Part shown: positions 6,259-7,343 of the stretch, piece by piece
Numbering within the stretch: position 1 is the first letter of the stretch
How the letters are laid out: each line of letters starts with the position of its first letter
Assembly (NCBI GenBank): GCA_947174215.1
Contig: CAMWIB010000052.1
Location: 1-7,343, forward strand
Direction of reading: 5' to 3'
DNA from: an uncultured Clostridia bacterium
Lineage (GTDB): Bacteria > Bacillota > Clostridia > Christensenellales > CAG-917
DNA length: 7,343 nucleotides
Position numbers and translations under genes: made by a program
Notes under the pieces: generated by a model
Seen by the model: only the letters and a program-made list of their open reading frames with translations
What the model was told of the DNA's origin: nothing
Database searches by the model: none

Positions 6259-6350
6259 TGCGGAATAGCTTATCTGTGCTACAAAAGCGTAAATGCGATT
6301 ATTTTGCATAGCATATTTGAATTATATAAGGCAGAAACGCGTTTTTAATG

Positions 6351-6370
6351 GCATATAAGCGCATATAATC
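6351..6370 (+). repeat. Tandem pair of near-identical 10-mers in the divergent intergenic region
   Basis: GCATATAAGC is followed immediately by GCATATAATC (nine of ten bases equal). It sits between the divergent ferritin-like and secG genes. The second copy includes TATAAT (6364-6369) without a good -35, so it may be a secondary promoter, a regulator site at one helical turn spacing, or chance. Confidence 0.3.
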
Positions 6371-6406
6371 GTCTAAGTTTTCAATTTTATGGCGGTTTTT
6401 TGTGTA

Positions 6407-6422
6407 TATAAATATATTTATA
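6407..6422. repeat. 16-bp AT-only palindrome upstream of the secG promoter
   Basis: TATAAATATATTTATA is a perfect palindrome ending 10 bases before the secG -35 hexamer. Its position suits an AT-rich UP element or an operator, but an all-AT palindrome in AT-rich DNA may be accidental. Confidence 0.3.
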
Positions 6423-6432
6423 CTAAAAACGC

Positions 6433-6461
6433 TTGCAAAAAATATTTGCGTATGCTAAAAT
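6433..6461 (+). promoter_or_regulatory. Sigma-A type promoter for secG
   Basis: TTGCAA (6433-6438) and TAAAAT (6456-6461) are separated by exactly 17 bases, and TG at 6453-6454 makes an extended -10 (TGCTAAAAT). The predicted transcription start near 6468 leaves a leader of about 20 bases that contains GGAGG (6478-6482). This is the clearest promoter in the window. Confidence 0.8.
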
Positions 6462-6487
6462 CTCAAAGTACATTTTTGGAGGTCAAT

Positions 6488-6799
6488 ATGCTTGATACAT
6501 TGAACTCAGTATTGCTTTCGGCAATAAAAAACTATGAAACGAAGCAAGCTGTCACCATAGCTTTCGCCGTATTGATGGTTGTTGCCTGTATTAGTATTAT
6601 CGTTGTCATTATGATGCAAAAAGGCACGAACGACAACGTAGGCGTCATTTCCGGCGCGTCCGATACCTTCTACGGCAAGAATAAGGAAAAGACCAAAGAG
6701 GGCATTCTCAAAAAGATAACCTTTGCGTTGTTTGCATTCATCATCGTTTGCGCAATCATCTGCTTCGCAATCGGTCAGGCACCTGTTGCGGGAGCATAA
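6488..6799 (+). CDS. secG: Preprotein translocase subunit SecG
   Basis: SecG is the small accessory membrane subunit of the SecYEG export channel. The 103 residues contain two hydrophobic segments (about 21-43 and 77-97) joined by a polar loop. The loop has the family signature: MQKGTNDNVGVISGASDTF (43-61) followed by YGKNKEKT (62-69), corresponding to the Q-(K/E)-G and SGGxDTFFGKNK pattern in clostridial SecG. The ATG at 6488 is preceded by GGAGG (6478-6482) at five bases; the longer open frame from 6389 overlaps the promoter and is not translated. It has its own promoter and its own terminator, so it appears monocistronic. In many Bacillota secG is followed by rnr and then smpB; here rnr is absent and smpB comes next. 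Confidence 0.95.
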   Translation: MLDTLNSVLLSAIKNYETKQAVTIAFAVLMVVACISIIVVIMMQKGTNDNVGVISGASDTFYGKNKEKTKEGILKKITFALFAFIIVCAIICFAIGQAPVAGA

Positions 6800-6820
6800 T
6801 GCTTAAAGGAATTCAAAGTT

Positions 6821-6850
6821 GGGCGGCTCGCTTGCGAGTCGCCCTTTTAT
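6821..6850 (+). terminator. Rho-independent terminator after secG
   Basis: GGGCGGCTCG (6821-6830) pairs with CGAGTCGCCC (6835-6844) with one G-U pair, closing a CTTG loop, and TTTTAT follows directly. It begins 21 bases after the secG stop and separates secG transcription from smpB. Confidence 0.92.
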
Positions 6851-6900
6851 CTAAGTGTACAAGTGCAAGATAGGATTAGGAGAAGACAGTAAATAGTAAT

Positions 6901-6919
6901 CACACGAAGTGTGTATAAT
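6901..6919 (+). promoter_or_regulatory. Candidate smpB promoter with adjoining small palindrome
   Basis: A perfect TATAAT (6914-6919) lies six bases before the smpB ATG at 6926, so initiation at the usual distance would fall on or next to the start codon. Immediately upstream, CACAC-GAA-GTGTG (6901-6913) is a 5-bp inverted repeat abutting the -10, possibly an operator or chance. No convincing -35 is found 16-18 bases upstream. Confidence 0.45.
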
Positions 6920-6925
6920 TATATT

Positions 6926-7343
6926 ATGATAAAAGACGTAGCAACAAACAAAAAAGCGTACCACGATTATTTTGTGGAGGACGTATATGAAGCGGGTATC
7001 GTGCTTATCGGCTGTGAGGTCAAGTCAATAAGGCTTGGCGCGGTCAACTTGCGCGATAGCTTCGTTACGATAAAAAACGGCGAAGCGTTCGTTAATAATA
7101 TGCACATATCGCCATATAAGATGGGGAGCTACTTCAACGTCGATTCAAAGCGTACGCGCAAGCTACTCTTAAACCGCTCCGAGATAAACAAACTTCGTGG
7201 CAGAGTGGAGCTTAAAGGCTATACGCTTATCCCTCTCAAAATCTATTTTAAGGACGCGCTCGTTAAAATGGAGATTGGGCTAAGCAAAGGTAAGGAGCTT
7301 CACGATAAGCGCGCTTCAATAAAGGAGAAGGAAAACAACCGCA
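6926..7343 (+). CDS. smpB: SsrA-binding protein SmpB, 5' part (3' end outside window)
   Basis: SmpB binds tmRNA (ssrA) and brings it to stalled ribosomes for trans-translation. The window holds 139 residues with no stop, probably lacking only the last 10-20 of the basic C-terminal tail. Family motifs are clear: NKKAYHDYF (8-16), EVKSIR (31-36), NMHISPY (58-64), RTRKLLL (76-82) and KGKELHDKR (121-129). The usual GTEVKS threonine is cysteine here (C30). The ATG at 6926 gives exactly the normal N-terminus, yet no Shine-Dalgarno lies within 15 bases; AGGAGA (6879-6884) is over 40 bases away. An in-frame GTG at 6911 would add five residues not seen in homologues. The terminator after secG means smpB needs its own promoter; a TATAAT lies just upstream of the start. 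Confidence 0.96.
   Translation, partial: MIKDVATNKKAYHDYFVEDVYEAGIVLIGCEVKSIRLGAVNLRDSFVTIKNGEAFVNNMHISPYKMGSYFNVDSKRTRKLLLNRSEINKLRGRVELKGYTLIPLKIYFKDALVKMEIGLSKGKELHDKRASIKEKENNR

Noticed and set aside
6389..6487. N-terminal extension of SecG
   Set aside because: It covers the promoter, and the ATG at 6488 has a well-placed GGAGG and the normal SecG N-terminus.
6799..6873. 24-codon ORF starting at the secG stop
   Set aside because: Most of it is the terminator stem-loop, and it has no coding signature.
1..7343. CRISPR arrays, transposons, prophage genes, toxin-antitoxin or defence modules
   Set aside because: I saw no regularly spaced repeats, terminal inverted repeats, transposase or nuclease motifs; every sizeable region is accounted for by the listed genes.

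Overview
The window is a dense stretch of bacterial housekeeping genes. Seven genes run on the plus strand with small gaps or 4-base ATGA overlaps, one gene is reversed, and two more plus-strand genes follow. The order ybeY, era, yqzL-like, recO, the later sua5 with a YwlE-type phosphatase, and secG close to smpB are all typical of Bacillota. Coding regions have moderate GC, intergenic regions are AT-rich, and most starts have GGAGG-like ribosome binding sites. I infer an uncultured Clostridia-type Bacillota, possibly a gut lineage; the sequence alone does not fix the genus.

Layout. 1-330 is the 3' part of ybeY (rRNA maturation). 331-452 is a gap holding at most a 25-residue lysine-rich ORF; dgkA and cdd, often found here in Bacillota, are absent. 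453-1364 is era, 1400-1510 a 36-residue YqzL-like gene, and 1534-2235 recO. 2232-4109 encodes a 625-residue lipoprotein of unknown function that overlaps recO by four bases. After a 95-base gap with an imperfect hairpin, 4205-5188 is sua5/tsaC and 5185-5640 a low-molecular-weight phosphatase with the arginine-phosphatase signature. A strong convergent terminator (5654-5685) separates these from a minus-strand ferritin-like gene (5748-6230). A divergent AT-rich region (6231-6487) carries promoters for that gene and for secG (6488-6799), which ends in a rho-independent terminator. smpB starts at 6926 and runs off the right end.

Working together. Most genes concern making and monitoring the translation machinery: YbeY and Era in 16S rRNA and 30S maturation, Sua5 in tRNA t6A synthesis, and SmpB in rescue of stalled ribosomes. 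RecO adds DNA repair, SecG export, and the phosphatase probably protein-arginine dephosphorylation. The lipoprotein is the only large gene of unknown role.

I found no mobile element, CRISPR array, tRNA, rRNA or defence system. The most interesting points are the recO-coupled lipoprotein, a possibly leaderless smpB transcript, an arginine-phosphatase signature fused by overlap to sua5, and a perfect 10-bp hairpin just inside sua5.
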